Shown here: positions 43,828 to 53,860 of the stretch, in pieces
Position numbering within the stretch: the first letter of the stretch is position 1
Layout: every line of letters begins with the position of its first letter
DNA from: Paenibacillus sp. J2TS4
Lineage (GTDB): Bacteria > Bacillota > Bacilli > Paenibacillales > NBRC-103111
DNA length: 64,000 nt
Reading direction: 5' to 3'
Assembly (NCBI RefSeq): GCF_018403245.1
Contig: NZ_BOSH01000001.1
Coordinates: 558,001-622,000 of the forward strand
The notes under the pieces: model-generated
Databases searched by the model: none
What the model saw: only the letters and a program-made list of their open reading frames with translations
Told to the model about the DNA's origin: nothing
Position numbers and translations under genes: made by a program

Positions 43828-44774
43828 ATGAATAATCCTAACGGGCTATGGTCGAAGGCCGTCGTCAGGCTGCTCCCCGCCGTTCTTCTTACGGCGGCGA
43901 TGACCGGCTGTGCTGCAGCAGCCAATATAGAGTCGGGGGCGTCACGGAATGGGGCAGCTTCTCCGTCCGGTTATGAAGTAAGCTCTGTGGAACCAGCTCT
44001 TGTTAATCTGGCGACGGAATCACTGGACTATAACGAGGAGGAAAAGGCGCTTCTTTTGCACGCCGCGGCTAGAGCTGGCCTGAATACAGTGTACATTCCA
44101 GCCAAAGGCTATGCTGACGACAGCCTCATAGAGGTCAGTCGCTGGGAGGGGGGAGTGTCCGTTATGTTTAAGCATTTTACAATCAAGCAACCCTGAAATC
44201 GCCTTTGTCCGAGGAAAATATCAAGTCCAGAACAGCCGCAGAGCTTGACATCGGTTCGGCCGAATGGATTCGTCAAGGAATGTCCGATCCGGTCTTATAT
44301 ATTCGATTAGATGATGTGCATCTAGTTGTCGAACCCTTCCAAAAGGTTACTAAAGCTACCATGGAAGCGGTAGCCCAATCTCTCATTCCTTTAACGGAAT
44401 CCGATCTTCCAGCGAAGGAGGACAAGCTGCAGGTGGACCAGGATTACTTGATGGCGCTGCGGGCAGCCAATCAATTTCTGGAGGCCTGGGTTAACCGGGA
44501 TGGCAAGCAAGGGGCTCAGACGGTAACCGCCGAGGTGAAGGACCTCTATAGCGAAGAGCAGCTTTCTGCTTATTTTGTAGGAACCTCGAATCCGCACCAT
44601 CAAGCCTATGAGATCACCGGCAGTGATCAGATAGATGAAAATTCCTATCGCTTCAAGGTGTGGATGTATGAGCATTATACCGGTGTAGAGGTGCTGTTCG
44701 ACCATCCGGAACCGTCCTATTTAACGGTAGTAAGAACCGAGGATGAGACGTGGCAGGTCAACGAGCTCCCTTGA
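43828..44774 (+). pseudogene. Frameshifted lipoprotein of unknown function
   Basis: The first part (122 codons) starts with a signal peptide and lipobox AMTGC and runs to a TGA at 44194. The second part, in another frame from about 44190 to 44774, continues without a start of its own (SPLSEENIKSRTAAELDIGS onwards). Adding one A in the CAACC at 44188-44192 would join them as IKQTLKSPLSEEN, giving about 315 residues. Either the gene is broken in this strain or the base was lost in sequencing. AGGAATG precedes the ATG. I do not recognise the family. Confidence 0.7.
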
Positions 44775-44842
44775 TAGGGAGAGTGGATTGATATAACACG
44801 AATCTTGAAAAAGCCAAACAGAGAAGACCCTAATTCAAGTCC

Positions 44843-44872
44843 GAAGCTCCTCTTTAGGGGCTTCTTCATTAT
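44843..44872 (+). terminator. Terminator after the frameshifted lipoprotein
   Basis: GAAGCTCCT pairs with AGGGGCTTC (one wobble, 4-nt loop), followed by TTCATTATTT. Confidence 0.65.
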
Positions 44873-44901
44873 TTACATAGAAGAGTGAAGGAGATTTCAT
44901 T

Positions 44902-44997
44902 ATGCTTACTGAGGAACTTATCCAAAAGATTGAGGCAGGAAAGGAGAATGGACATCATCTGTTTCAAGCTGTGCGGGATGGCGAGCGAAATAATTGA
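44902..44997 (+). CDS. Short 31-codon open frame with a good ribosome-binding site
   Basis: Encodes MLTEELIQKIEAGKENGHHL and 11 more residues, with GAAGGAG placed 8 bp before the ATG. It could be a real small protein or the start of a truncated gene. No family recognised. It lies just before the argS leader. Confidence 0.35.
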   Translation: MLTEELIQKIEAGKENGHHLFQAVRDGERNN

Positions 44998-45037
44998 TCA
45001 TAGGGTATGGCCCTCCTATTATGGGCTTCGGTTCGGC

Positions 45038-45065
45038 TTGTTTTTTCTTGAAATATGGTTATAAT
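45038..45065 (+). promoter_or_regulatory. Promoter of the argS leader
   Basis: TTGTTT (45038-45043), 16 bp, TATAAT (45060-45065). It precedes the T-box leader by a few bases. Confidence 0.5.
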
Positions 45066-45077
45066 AGTTAAAAATAA

Positions 45078-45320
45078 TATGACATTTCGATGATTGGGAG
45101 AGTATTTATCGATGTTCAAGGTCCAAGCGAGCCGGGAGGGTGGGAGCCGGTACTGAACCGATAGTGAAGCGGACCCAGGAGAAGGACTTCTGAAAAATAG
45201 GAGTAGGAAGCCCCGGCCGAGGCCGTTACAAGATGAAGGGGTTAAACGATATGTTTAGCAACGAGAGTGGTACCGCGAGCGATCAGTCCTCGTCTCTTTT
45301 GGAGACGCGGGCTTTTTTTA
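45078..45320 (+). ncRNA. T-box riboswitch (argS leader)
   Basis: A tRNA-sensing leader. The 5' strand of the specifier loop has AGTA (45094-45099 region), followed by TATCG and TTCA that pair with TGAA and CGATA; the apical loop is GGGTGGGAG (45138-45146). The T-box sequence TGGTACCGCG is at 45268-45277, and the competing terminator (CGTCTC/GAGACG, T7) at 45287-45319. The specifier region GTGAAGCGGACC (45164-45175) contains CGG (Arg) but also GCG in the neighbouring frame. Uncharged tRNA binding should allow read-through into argS. Confidence 0.9.
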
Positions 45321-45342
45321 TTTTTCATAAGGAGGTTATGAC

Positions 45343-47271
45343 GTGCTGAGTCAATGGATAATTACCCGTCTGGAGAAAGCTGTATCCAGGATGCTGGAGG
45401 AGATGGAGCTAAGTCAGTCGCTGGCGGCTCCTATAAAAGTGAGAGTGGAACAGCCGGCAAGCCTGGAGCATGGAGATTATTCCACTAACCTTGCTATGCA
45501 ATTGGCTAGAGTGCTGCGATTGCGCCCGATGCAAATTGCCGAGCAGATTCGGAATAAGCTGGAGCAGCGGGATCAAGCGGACGATTTAATTGCCAACATC
45601 GAAGTAATCCCGCCCGGTTTTATCAATTTGTTTATCCATTGGCCGCGATGGGCTCAGAGGACATTTACCCTGCCTGAAGCGTCCGGGGACAAAATAGTGG
45701 TGGAACACACTTCGATTAACCCGAATAAATCGGCCCATATCGGCCACCTGAGGAATTCTTGCATTGGAGATACGTTAGTGAGACTGTTGCGAAGAAATGG
45801 CTGCCGGGTCGAAGTTCATAATTACATCGATGACTTGGGCAATCAATTGGCGGATACGGTCGTCGGAATATTAAACACTTCGTACACTATGGAATACGAC
45901 CGTTTTGGCGATTACTGCTGGGATTTGTATTCCAGCATTAATAAAGAATACGAGGTCAATCCCAAATTATTAGAGCAACGGGCCGGAGTGCTGCACGCCC
46001 TGGAAGAAGGGAATACGAATGTATCCTGGATCGGTTTGCTCGTGGCCGAACGAATTGTGCGCGAGCATATAGAAGAAATGAAATCGTTTGGAATCGAGTA
46101 TGATCTGCTGGTTTGGGAAAGCAGTCTCGTTAGAGAAGGATTCTGGTCTTCGGCCTTCCGTCTCTTGCAGCAGACCTCCGTATTTTATCAAGAAACCAAG
46201 GGAAAATTAGCGGGGTGCTGGGTTCTGAGGTCATCGCCAAGCGAAGCTGTGAACAATCGAGAGAATACGGGGGAAGAACTCGAAGAGCCCGGTGAAGTCA
46301 GAGATCGGGAACACAGTTTGGATAAGGTGCTGATCCGTTCCAACGGAATTTTGACCTATACGGCCAAGGATATCGCCTATCACCTGTGGAAATACGGATT
46401 GCTCGATAAGGACTTTTCGTATAAACGGTTTGAGGGCAGCCTATGGACTACTGATTCTAACGGTGACTATAAGGAATATGGTAAAGCGGACAGGGTCATT
46501 AACGTCATTGACCGCAGGCAAGAATACCCGCAAGCCGTCGTTAAGCAGGCACTTCAAGAGCTGGGGTACGCTCAGCAAGCGGAGAAGCTAAACCATGTCA
46601 GCTATGGAGTTGTTTCTTTAAGTCCGGCGGCGGCTGCGGAGCTAGGTGTGGATATATCCGCTGGAAAGACATCCTACGCCATGTCGGGACGGCAAGGAAT
46701 TGGTATTAAAATATCGACTCTGCTTGATATGATGGAGACCGTAATAGAGAACAAACGATCCGATAAAAGCGGTCTGTCCAGCCGGATCATTGCAGCTGCG
46801 GCCATTCGTTATTATTTGCTGCGGTTCGGTCTGCAGACAGAGGTGGTTTTCGACTTGCAGCAAGCGACTGAAATATCGGGGAATACCGGTGTCTATTTAT
46901 TATATTCGTACGCTCGTGCTGGAAGTCTGTTGAACAAGGCAGGGAAGGAAGCGGCCAAAGCAGAGGCAGATATCGCATTACAGGTGCCCATGTCCTGCGG
47001 GGAGATGGAAAAAGCAGAATATGTCTTAATAAGACATCTAAGTATTTGGTTAGATGTTCTTCACACTGCGGGTAAAGAATTGACTCCCCATTCAATCTGC
47101 ACCTACGCACACGAGTTGGCTACAGCATTCAATAACTTCTATGCGGCATGCCCTATTCTTAAAGCCGACAGCGAACGCCGCCCATTCCGAATCTGGCTTA
47201 CGGCCAAATTCAAAGAAACGCTGGGGGACGCTCTTCAGGTTCTCGGTTTACCCACACCGGAGCGGATGTGA
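45343..47271 (+). CDS. argS: Arginyl-tRNA synthetase, long form
   Basis: A 642-residue class I synthetase. The N-terminal Add1 domain has HGDYSTNLAMQLAR; HTSINPNKSAHIGHLRNSC holds the HIGH motif near residues 131-134, and DDLGNQ follows. The KMSKS-equivalent position reads MSGRQG. It ends with a DALRA-type anticodon-binding domain. It is some 80 residues longer than the usual 555-565, partly through an acidic insert (EELEEPGEVRDREHSL). GTG start behind AAGGAGG. A T-box leader controls it. It may be a second, regulated ArgRS copy. Confidence 0.9.
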   Translation: MLSQWIITRLEKAVSRMLEEMELSQSLAAPIKVRVEQPASLEHGDYSTNLAMQLARVLRLRPMQIAEQIRNKLEQRDQADDLIANIEVIPPGFINLFIHWPRWAQRTFTLPEASGDKIVVEHTSINPNKSAHIGHLRNSCIGDTLVRLLRRNGCRVEVHNYIDDLGNQLADTVVGILNTSYTMEYDRFGDYCWDLYSSINKEYEVNPKLLEQRAGVLHALEEGNTNVSWIGLLVAERIVREHIEEMKSFGIEYDLLVWESSLVREGFWSSAFRLLQQTSVFYQETKGKLAGCWVLRSSPSEAVNNRENTGEELEEPGEVRDREHSLDKVLIRSNGILTYTAKDIAYHLWKYGLLDKDFSYKRFEGSLWTTDSNGDYKEYGKADRVINVIDRRQEYPQAVVKQALQELGYAQQAEKLNHVSYGVVSLSPAAAAELGVDISAGKTSYAMSGRQGIGIKISTLLDMMETVIENKRSDKSGLSSRIIAAAAIRYYLLRFGLQTEVVFDLQQATEISGNTGVYLLYSYARAGSLLNKAGKEAAKAEADIALQVPMSCGEMEKAEYVLIRHLSIWLDVLHTAGKELTPHSICTYAHELATAFNNFYAACPILKADSERRPFRIWLTAKFKETLGDALQVLGLPTPERM

Positions 47272-47520
47272 TTAGTTGGCTGCTGTACCATTAAATTCTC
47301 TTTAACATGGTAAAATAGTTTGGTTGCAATATGTAACCCAATGCAAATCCCCGCTTGGCGCCAGATTGTAGTAAGCGAATGATTATGCTTCATTTAAAAT
47401 TTACAATACGAACAAAAATCTTGTATGATTATATTGAAGGGGAGAGAGGGAACAAGTAGATTATATTTGTCTCATTAGTAAGGCCAGAGGAATGTATTCA
47501 GAATGAAAGGCGATGATTTT

Positions 47521-47727
47521 ATGGTGCGCAACATTTTAACCCCGAGTCATTTATTTTTAATATTGCTGGTTGCATTATTGTTATTCGGTCCGAAAAAACT
47601 GCCTGATCTAGGACGCGCATTGGGCAGAACATTAAAGGAATTTAAAGATGGCATGAACAACCATACGACTAGCGGTGACGAACCGTCAGTTCACGAAAAA
47701 GTGGAACGTGACAAAAAAGAGCAGTGA
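47521..47727 (+). CDS. tatA: Twin-arginine translocase TatA
   Basis: A 68-residue TatA/E protein: one membrane helix ([13 protein letters not shown]), the conserved [14 protein letters not shown] hinge, an amphipathic helix and a charged tail. It forms the protein-conducting part of the Tat system. ATG 47521 has AAAGG 10 bp upstream; ATG 47503 in frame is an alternative giving 74 residues. No tatC is in the window. Confidence 0.9.
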   Translation: MVRNILTPSHLFLILLVALLLFGPKKLPDLGRALGRTLKEFKDGMNNHTTSGDEPSVHEKVERDKKEQ

Positions 47728-47750
47728 GGTACCCCTCCTGCTCTTTGTTC
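47716..47750 (+). terminator. Terminator overlapping the 3' end of tatA
   Basis: AAAGAGCAG pairs with CTGCTCTTT, with an inner GAGG/CCTC pair. The left arm lies in the last codons of tatA. Confidence 0.7.
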
Positions 47751-47870
47751 TCATAACGGAACTGCTGACTCAACGATGCCAGCCTATCATTGAGCTGTAC
47801 CAGCCATCCGGATTGATCTTAAATCCTATCGTTTTCTAACGTATTCTTATAGGAGTTAAACGAAAGAGAA

Positions 47871-47914
47871 AATCCCCCAAAACCCTTATGTAACAAGGAT
47901 TTGGGGGGATTTTA
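47871..47914. terminator. Strong bidirectional terminator next to tRNA-Arg
   Basis: AATCCCCCAAAACCCTT pairs with AAGGATTTGGGGGGATT across a 7-nt loop, with A/T tracts on both sides. It ends the minus-strand tRNA transcript. Confidence 0.85.
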
Positions 47915-47950
47915 TTATTGTTTTAAACTTAACGTAAACTGGCTAAGGTA

Positions 47951-48024
47951 CGTCCCAGGAGGGATTCGAACCCCCGACACACGGCTTAGAAGGCCGTTGC
48001 TCTATCCAACTGAGCTACTGGGAC
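47951..48024 (-). tRNA. tRNA-Arg (anticodon UCU)
   Basis: A 74-nt cloverleaf on the minus strand. The acceptor stem is GTCCCAG/CTGGGAC with discriminator G, the D arm AGCTCAGTTGGATAGAGCA, the anticodon arm CGGCC-TTCTAAG-CCG with anticodon TCT (reads AGA/AGG), and the T arm GGGGGTTCGAATCCCTC. CCA is not encoded. Confidence 0.95.
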
Positions 48025-48621
48025 TAATATCTGCGATAGAAAAAAGAATCAGATCTTCATTCTTGACAGGACAGCTGAATAATTAAGCAAACTGTTGTCA
48101 TATTGAGCAGAATTTTTAGCGTGAAACATGAATAATAATATCACATGGAATAAACAAAATCAACCGTTTTTTTGTGGTATTTTTAAGTTCTATATTTTTA
48201 GGGCTGAGCGCTTGGTTTTTGAAAGGTTATTTGCATGACGGAAAGTTTTTCCTGCCGGGTAATAAAAGTGATGTAAGGATTTGCCTCTCTTTCAGTAAAC
48301 GTCGGGTGAAATGATCGACAACGAGCGAAAGTGCAGGTCTTTGGGAGGAATTTAATTGAAATTAACCTATGACCAGCAAAAATGCAGTTCAATTTTGGGA
48401 TATAACCGCTTTTTGAATTTTGCCGGTAAAGGACATGCACTTTCGTCTGTCATTTTCACTATATGACGGATTTCCGCAAATTTACGTGTACTTTTGCATT
48501 TCTTTGATTCATCTGCCTTCTGCCTTGTAACTTTTGGACTGCCTGCCTTGAACTTGAGTAAAGTAGAAGTGCCTAAGTTGAGCTGCATTTTGTACCATTT
48601 ATTCCTGCAGGTCAAATTGAT
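48025..48621. other. Intergenic region upstream of tRNA-Arg
   Basis: About 600 bp without a gene. Its right half holds the degenerate repeat described at 48331-48595. No other structure recognised. Confidence 0.5.
48331..48595. repeat. Degenerate AAAGTGCA-type repeats in both orientations
   Basis: Short related motifs recur: GCGAAAGTGCAGGTC (48331), AAAATGCAGTTCAATTT (48378), its near-inverse AAGTTGAGCTGCATTTT (about 48576), GCACTTTCGTC (48437) and GTACTTTTGCAT (48489). They form imperfect inverted repeats. Similar motifs flank the IS at 55420 and 57200. Confidence 0.45.
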
Positions 48622-49143
48622 TTAACTAATGGTTTGATCCGCAGCTTCTGGATTGGAAGGAGTAGCCACCGCTGGATCGTTATGCCCGCCCATACGTCGA
48701 CGGGAGGTTTCCCATCTGCCTACTGCCGGAATATGCTTAGTTGCTTTGGCTAGTCCGAATTTAGGCATATTATTGTATAGACATTCGTATTGTCCTGGTT
48801 GAACAATGTAAGTTTCATGATAAATTCCGACGGTACCGTCCGTTCCGACTGCCCGATTAAAATTTCTCCATGCTTTAAGATGGATGCCTCCACGCGCATA
48901 TTGCTCTAATTGATCGTAGGAGCGCCAATATTGAAGCAAGGAAACTCCACGCCATTGAAGGAAATATTCCGTACCGAGAAAACCGAGTTCGGGATTTTGA
49001 TATAGCTCCGAAATCATCCCTCCCATCGCTTTGAATACGGGAACCCATTTGTGAACTGCCCACACCCGGTTTACACGCATTCCTATCATAAAGACGACGA
49101 AGGAATCCTCTGCTTCGGCTGTAAATCGTCCGGGGATGCTCAT
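48622..49143 (-). CDS. DUF4188 family protein
   Basis: A 173-residue protein with the fold of small monooxygenase/heme-degrading-like proteins. RFTAEAEDSFVVFMIGMRVN, GFLGTEYFLQWRGVSLLQYW and RSYDQLEQYAR are typical of DUF4188; GIYHETYIV follows. The function is not established; members are found near transcription regulators and stress genes. The ATG at 49143 follows GAAGGAGCGG. Confidence 0.7.
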   Translation of the reverse strand: MSIPGRFTAEAEDSFVVFMIGMRVNRVWAVHKWVPVFKAMGGMISELYQNPELGFLGTEYFLQWRGVSLLQYWRSYDQLEQYARGGIHLKAWRNFNRAVGTDGTVGIYHETYIVQPGQYECLYNNMPKFGLAKATKHIPAVGRWETSRRRMGGHNDPAVATPSNPEAADQTIS

Positions 49144-49350
49144 GATACACCGCTCCTTCTGTAAATGATTGTATAACGCTCACCGGCAAAAATTACAAAG
49201 TGTTGCCGCATCGAAGGGGAAGATCTAAAATTTATTTATTAATTAATAAATAACAGAGGATAGAAAATTTGTCAACCTTATTTCATTTAATATTTTGCAT
49301 TTTTGTTCCGAAAACGATAGTATCTAGCTAAAGCTTTTTATAACGGAAAG

Positions 49351-50256
49351 ATGGTGAAGGCGATAACCGAAAAACTTAGGCATAATGTCGTTTTATTTCC
49401 TAAAACGATCGATTACTATCAAATTGAATTGACGCGGATGCTCGAAACCGAGAGGTACCGCGAAGCGATAGAGCTGCTCCGTTTTCTGGTGGAATGCGAC
49501 AGCGGTGATCCGAGGACGAATGAGGAGTGGCAGGCGCTGCTCGATTGGCTTCGAACCATGCAGCCGGATCTCTATATAGAAGAAGAGGAAGAGGTGTCCG
49601 AAGAGGAATTACGCCGACGGCAATTGACGGACAAAGAGAAGAAGGATGCAAATTATGTCCGCGAGCTGCTGCAAATTTTGGAGGATGGCACGAATCTCGC
49701 GAAGCAGGCTCTCGCCCTGGAGCAATTGAGCTGCCTCGAAGATCCTTCTATTAATGAAGCTTTGAAAAAATGGCTCATTTCCGTCCCGCTTCCTCCGACG
49801 CTTCAATTTAAAGTGCTGCAAGTGCTGCGGCGCCGGGGCGAGGACAGCACCGTTACGTTGGACAAGTTGGGAGAGCCGGTAAAGTTTGATATTCAGGCTA
49901 CCCCGTCTTCTTTTGATGATTTTCCACAAGAAGCCTATTCGATAGTGGACAGATTTTTGTCGTTCAGTGAGACCAAGCACCCTGTACTGGCATATTTTGC
50001 AGAAGAAACCTGGCAAGAATTTCTGTCATACCTCTATGGAACCTCAGTCTATGAAGAGCTTCTGTCATTAACGGAGGATCAGACGGATGCCTGGGCCTGC
50101 GCTTTTCACCTCGTCCTGGAGGAGACGATGCTGGGTACGGTCGACGAGGAGAATGCCTACGAGTTATACGGCATTACGGAGGAATTGAAGTTCTCTTTAT
50201 CGCGGGCATCTATGTTGTTTAAAAGATTTGTCAGAGACGTTTTTCCGCAGGCGTAG
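49351..50256 (+). CDS. TPR-like protein in the ysoA position
   Basis: A 301-residue soluble helical protein. Residues 20-70 (YYQIELTRMLETERYREAIE) form a TPR-like pair, followed by a long acidic segment (IEEEEEVSEEELRRRQLTD) and a HEAT-like helical region (LAKQALALEQLSCLEDPSIN). B. subtilis has the TPR protein YsoA directly before tig; this gene holds that place. The start is not certain, since only GGAAAG touches the ATG. Function unknown. Confidence 0.65.
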   Translation: MVKAITEKLRHNVVLFPKTIDYYQIELTRMLETERYREAIELLRFLVECDSGDPRTNEEWQALLDWLRTMQPDLYIEEEEEVSEEELRRRQLTDKEKKDANYVRELLQILEDGTNLAKQALALEQLSCLEDPSINEALKKWLISVPLPPTLQFKVLQVLRRRGEDSTVTLDKLGEPVKFDIQATPSSFDDFPQEAYSIVDRFLSFSETKHPVLAYFAEETWQEFLSYLYGTSVYEELLSLTEDQTDAWACAFHLVLEETMLGTVDEENAYELYGITEELKFSLSRASMLFKRFVRDVFPQA

Positions 50257-50262
50257 CTGTTC

Positions 50263-50290
50263 TTGAAATGAAAAGGTTTTATGATATAAT
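50263..50290 (+). promoter_or_regulatory. tig promoter
   Basis: TTGAAA (50263-50268), 16 bp, TATAAT (50285-50290): a good sigma-A promoter, 64 bp before the tig ATG. Confidence 0.65.
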
Positions 50291-50354
50291 GGAATGGTTA
50301 TTAAAGCTGAAACGTGAAAAAAGTTAGGTACATTTTTGGAGGGGAAAGCATAAA

Positions 50355-51656
50355 ATGAAAGCAAGCTGGGAAAAAATAGAGAAGAACCAAGGGGTTCTTA
50401 CCGTTGAAGTCGATGCGGAGCAGTTCAATGACGCATTGGATAAAGCATTTAAGAAAGTAGCAGCGAAAGTGAATGTCCCTGGGTTTCGTAAGGGCAAGGT
50501 TCCCCGTTCGATTTTTGAAAAAAGATTCGGCGCGGAATCCCTTTATCAGGACGCACTGGACATTGTACTTCCCGAAGCCTACATACAGGCCGTGAAGGAA
50601 ACCGGAATCGAGCCGATCGATCGTCCCGAAGTGGATATCGAAGAGATTGGCAAAGGACAGGCATTGAAATTCAAGGCCAAGGTAGATGTGAAGCCAGAAG
50701 TAAAGCTTGGCGACTACAAAGGTCTGGAAGCAACCGAGCGCAGCTCTGAAGTGACCGACGAAGAACTGGATGCCGAATTGAAGCAGCTTCAACAGCGTCA
50801 TGCGGAGCTGGTTGTTGTTGAAGAGGGCCAGGCTGAGCAGGGTGACACGGTCATCATCGATTTTGAGGGCTTCGTTGACGGTGAAGCTTTTGAAGGCGGC
50901 AAGGCTGAGAAATATTCGCTGGAGCTGGGCTCGAACAGCTTTATTCCTGGATTCGAGGATCAGGTTGTCGGCATGGCCAAGGAGGAAGAGAAGGACATTG
51001 AGGTCTCTTTCCCGGAAGAGTATCATGCGGAGCATTTGAAAGGGAAAGCAGCGGTGTTTAAAGTTAAGCTCCATGAAATTAAACGCAAAAACCTGCCTGA
51101 ACTGGACGATGAGTTCGCCAAAGACGTGAGCGAGTTCGAAACCTTGGCAGAATACAAGGAAGATCTGAGCAAGCGCCTGGCTGAAAGAAAAGAGCAGGCT
51201 AACAAAGCGGAAACTCAGCAAGAGCTCGTTACTAAAGCAGCTGAAGCGGCTGAAGTGGAAATTCCGGCTGTTATGATCGACACGGAAGTAGAAACGATGC
51301 TTAAAGATTTTGAAGACCGCTTGAGAATGCAAGGGATGAATCTGGAAATGTACTTCCAATTCTCCGGCCAAAGCGAGGAAGCACTGAAGGAGCAAATGCG
51401 CGGCGATGCCGAGAAACGCGTTCTCAACAACTTGGTGCTTGAGGCGATTGCCAAAGAGGAAAATATCGAGGCCAGCGAAGAAGACATCAATGAAGAGCTT
51501 GAGAACATGGCCAAGACTTACCAAAGAACAGTGGATGAAATCCGCGGCATTCTGGAAGCCAACGGCAGTCTGGAGAACATGGGTAAAGACATCAGCATTC
51601 GCAAAACGATCGATTTTTTAGTGGAAAACAGCAAACCCGTTTCTAACGCAAGCTAA
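50355..51656 (+). CDS. tig: Trigger factor
   Basis: A 433-residue ribosome-associated chaperone. The N-terminal domain has the ribosome-binding [10 protein letters not shown] loop (GFRK signature, residues 44-47). The PPIase domain follows ([20 protein letters not shown]). The C-terminal helical arms form the substrate cradle. GGAGGGGAA precedes the ATG. It is first in the tig-clpP-clpX group, with its own terminator. Confidence 0.98.
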   Translation: MKASWEKIEKNQGVLTVEVDAEQFNDALDKAFKKVAAKVNVPGFRKGKVPRSIFEKRFGAESLYQDALDIVLPEAYIQAVKETGIEPIDRPEVDIEEIGKGQALKFKAKVDVKPEVKLGDYKGLEATERSSEVTDEELDAELKQLQQRHAELVVVEEGQAEQGDTVIIDFEGFVDGEAFEGGKAEKYSLELGSNSFIPGFEDQVVGMAKEEEKDIEVSFPEEYHAEHLKGKAAVFKVKLHEIKRKNLPELDDEFAKDVSEFETLAEYKEDLSKRLAERKEQANKAETQQELVTKAAEAAEVEIPAVMIDTEVETMLKDFEDRLRMQGMNLEMYFQFSGQSEEALKEQMRGDAEKRVLNNLVLEAIAKEENIEASEEDINEELENMAKTYQRTVDEIRGILEANGSLENMGKDISIRKTIDFLVENSKPVSNAS

Positions 51657-51670
51657 CATAGTCAACACAG

Positions 51671-51698
51671 AGGCGCGTCCAGTTACGTGCCTTTCTTT
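51671..51698 (+). terminator. Terminator after tig
   Basis: AGGCGCGT pairs with ACGTGCCT (one mismatch), followed by TTCTTTT. Confidence 0.65.
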
Positions 51699-51813
51699 TA
51701 CTATTGCGAGGCCGCCGGAGGAATGACTGTACTCTGTGTCGGCCTTTAAAAGAAGGCAAGAGCCGGGTCGATTCCGGACTCTGCCCTAACGCAATGCATA
51801 GGAAAGTGTAAAA

Positions 51814-51842
51814 ATGACACAATACGTTAAACATGATAAAAT
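51814..51842 (+). promoter_or_regulatory. clpP promoter
   Basis: ATGACA (51814-51819), 17 bp, TAAAAT (51837-51842). No CtsR heptad repeats were seen around it, so class III heat-shock control is not evident. Confidence 0.5.
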
Positions 51843-51910
51843 GAAGCTGATCTGAAGGTGATTCAGACGGTTCCATTCGCTTTAATGAAGGAGTAGGAGG
51901 GATATCTAAC

Positions 51911-52495
51911 ATGGCTTTGATACCAATGGTCGTCGAGCAGGAAAGCCGCGGAGAACGTTCTTATGACATTTATTCGCGCCTGCTAAAGGACCGAATTGTA
52001 TTTATTGGCACCGCCATTGATGACGATGTAGCCAATCTAGTTATCGCACAGTTGCTATTCCTGGCTGCTCAAGACTCCGAGAAAGACATCCATTTGTACA
52101 TTAATTCCCCCGGGGGCTCGATCACGGCCGGTATGGGGATCTTTGATACGATGCAGCATATCAAGCCGGATGTATCGACTATATGTGTCGGAATGGCAGC
52201 CAGCATGGGCTCCCTTCTGTTAACAGCTGGTGCACCGGGCAAAAGGTTTGCCTTGCCTAACAGCGAGGTGATGATTCACCAGCCGCTTGGCGGAGTTAGA
52301 GGGCAAGCGTCCGATATTAAAATCCATGCCGACTGGATTATCCGTACCCGACAAAGGCTGAATCAGATTTATGTGGATCGCACAGGCCAGCCGTTGGAAG
52401 TAATAGAACGGGATACCGACAGGGATTTTTTCATGAGTGCCGAGCAGGCTAAAGAATACGGGATCATCGATCAAGTGATCACCGGAAAGATTTAA
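51911..52495 (+). CDS. clpP: ClpP protease subunit
   Basis: A 194-residue serine protease. [20 protein letters not shown] is the processed N-terminus; the catalytic Ser is in [11 protein letters not shown], His in MIHQPLGG and Asp in the later helix ([10 protein letters not shown]). It forms the 14-mer degradation chamber with ClpX and other Clp ATPases. GGAGGGATATCTAAC precedes the ATG. ClpX follows 19 bp downstream. Confidence 0.98.
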   Translation: MALIPMVVEQESRGERSYDIYSRLLKDRIVFIGTAIDDDVANLVIAQLLFLAAQDSEKDIHLYINSPGGSITAGMGIFDTMQHIKPDVSTICVGMAASMGSLLLTAGAPGKRFALPNSEVMIHQPLGGVRGQASDIKIHADWIIRTRQRLNQIYVDRTGQPLEVIERDTDRDFFMSAEQAKEYGIIDQVITGKI

Positions 52496-52514
52496 AAGGA
52501 ATAGGGGTGAACCA

Positions 52515-53771
52515 ATGTTCAAGTTTAATGAAGAGAAAGGCCAATTGAAGTGTTCCTTTTGCGGCAAATCTCAGGACCAGGTCCGGAAGTTGGTAGCCGG
52601 TCCCGGGGTCTATATTTGCGATGAATGTATAGAGCTGTGCACAGAGATTGTGGAAGAGGAGCTCGGTCACGAGGAAGAGGTTGATCTGAAGGACATTCCG
52701 AAGCCGAAGGATATCCGCAACATTCTCGATCAATATGTGATTGGTCAGGACCAGGCGAAGAAATCGCTGTCTGTGGCCGTATATAACCATTACAAACGCA
52801 TCAACTCCCAGAGCAAGGTAGACGATGTGGAGCTGCAAAAGAGCAACATTTTGCTGCTCGGTCCAACGGGAAGCGGAAAAACGCTATTGGCACAGACGCT
52901 GGCTAAAATATTGAACGTTCCGTTTGCCATTGCTGACGCTACTTCGCTAACCGAAGCCGGATATGTCGGGGAAGATGTCGAGAATATTTTGTTGAAGCTT
53001 ATTCAAGCGGCGGATTACGATGTAGAGAAGGCCGAAAGAGGGATCATCTACATCGATGAGATTGATAAAGTAGCACGTAAATCGGAGAATCCATCCATTA
53101 CCCGTGATGTTTCGGGGGAAGGCGTACAACAGGCGCTTCTGAAAATATTGGAAGGTACGGTCGCTTCCGTTCCTCCTCAAGGCGGAAGAAAGCATCCGCA
53201 TCAGGAGTTTATCCAGATTGATACGACGAACATCCTGTTCATTTGTGGCGGTGCCTTTGACGGCCTGGAATCGCTCATTAAACGCAGAATCGGCAAGAAA
53301 GTGATCGGATTCGGCACAGACGGGATGAAGGCTGATTTGAAGGCCGGAGAATATTTGTCGATGGTTCTGCCTGAGGACCTGTTGAAATTTGGTCTGATTC
53401 CAGAGTTCATCGGCCGTCTGCCAGTCATTTCCACACTGGAGCCTCTGGACGAAACGGCGCTTATCCGCATTTTGTCTGAGCCCAAGAATGCTCTTATCAA
53501 GCAGTATCAGAAGATGCTCGAATTGGATAACGTATCCCTTGAGTTTGAACCCGAGGCGCTTGAAGCGATAGCTAAAGAAGCGATGAAGCGCAGTACGGGC
53601 GCTCGCGGCTTGCGTGCCATTCTGGAGCGGATTATGCTGGATACGATGTACGATATTCCTTCGAGAACGGATGTGCACGATTGCACCGTTACCAAGGCCG
53701 TAGTAGAGGAGAAAATCGCTCCCATGCTAACGACCAAGGAAGAAGATAAGAAGAAAGAAGAAAGTGCATAA
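52515..53771 (+). CDS. clpX: ClpX ATPase
   Basis: A 418-residue AAA+ unfoldase. The zinc-binding domain has CSFCGKSQ and CDECIELC; Walker A is GPTGSGKT, Walker B IYIDEIDK, and the IGF-type loop that docks on ClpP reads KKVIGFG. It recognises and unfolds substrates for ClpP. It is in the same operon as clpP. Confidence 0.98.
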   Translation: MFKFNEEKGQLKCSFCGKSQDQVRKLVAGPGVYICDECIELCTEIVEEELGHEEEVDLKDIPKPKDIRNILDQYVIGQDQAKKSLSVAVYNHYKRINSQSKVDDVELQKSNILLLGPTGSGKTLLAQTLAKILNVPFAIADATSLTEAGYVGEDVENILLKLIQAADYDVEKAERGIIYIDEIDKVARKSENPSITRDVSGEGVQQALLKILEGTVASVPPQGGRKHPHQEFIQIDTTNILFICGGAFDGLESLIKRRIGKKVIGFGTDGMKADLKAGEYLSMVLPEDLLKFGLIPEFIGRLPVISTLEPLDETALIRILSEPKNALIKQYQKMLELDNVSLEFEPEALEAIAKEAMKRSTGARGLRAILERIMLDTMYDIPSRTDVHDCTVTKAVVEEKIAPMLTTKEEDKKKEESA

Positions 53772-53794
53772 CGGATTTCAATTTTCCGGCCGAT

Positions 53795-53838
53795 CATCCT
53801 CTTCACCGGTTCCACAGGAACCGGGCAGGAGGATGTTT
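53795..53838 (+). terminator. Large hairpin between clpX and ispG
   Basis: CCGGTTCC pairs perfectly with GGAACCGG (loop ACA), with an outer 7-bp helix CATCCTC/GAGGATG. Only TTTG follows, so it may terminate or attenuate transcription between clpX and ispG or protect the clpX 3' end. Confidence 0.6.
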
Positions 53839-53860
53839 GCCGTCATGGGAGAGGGGAAAT

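Noticed and set aside
48198..48615. Two short minus-strand frames in the gap before the DUF4188 gene
   Set aside because: No start signals and unremarkable composition; the region is better explained by degenerate repeats.
50301..51524. A 407-codon minus-strand frame opposite tig
   Set aside because: The plus strand encodes an unmistakable trigger factor; the minus product has shadow composition (Phe/Leu/His-rich) and no start signal.
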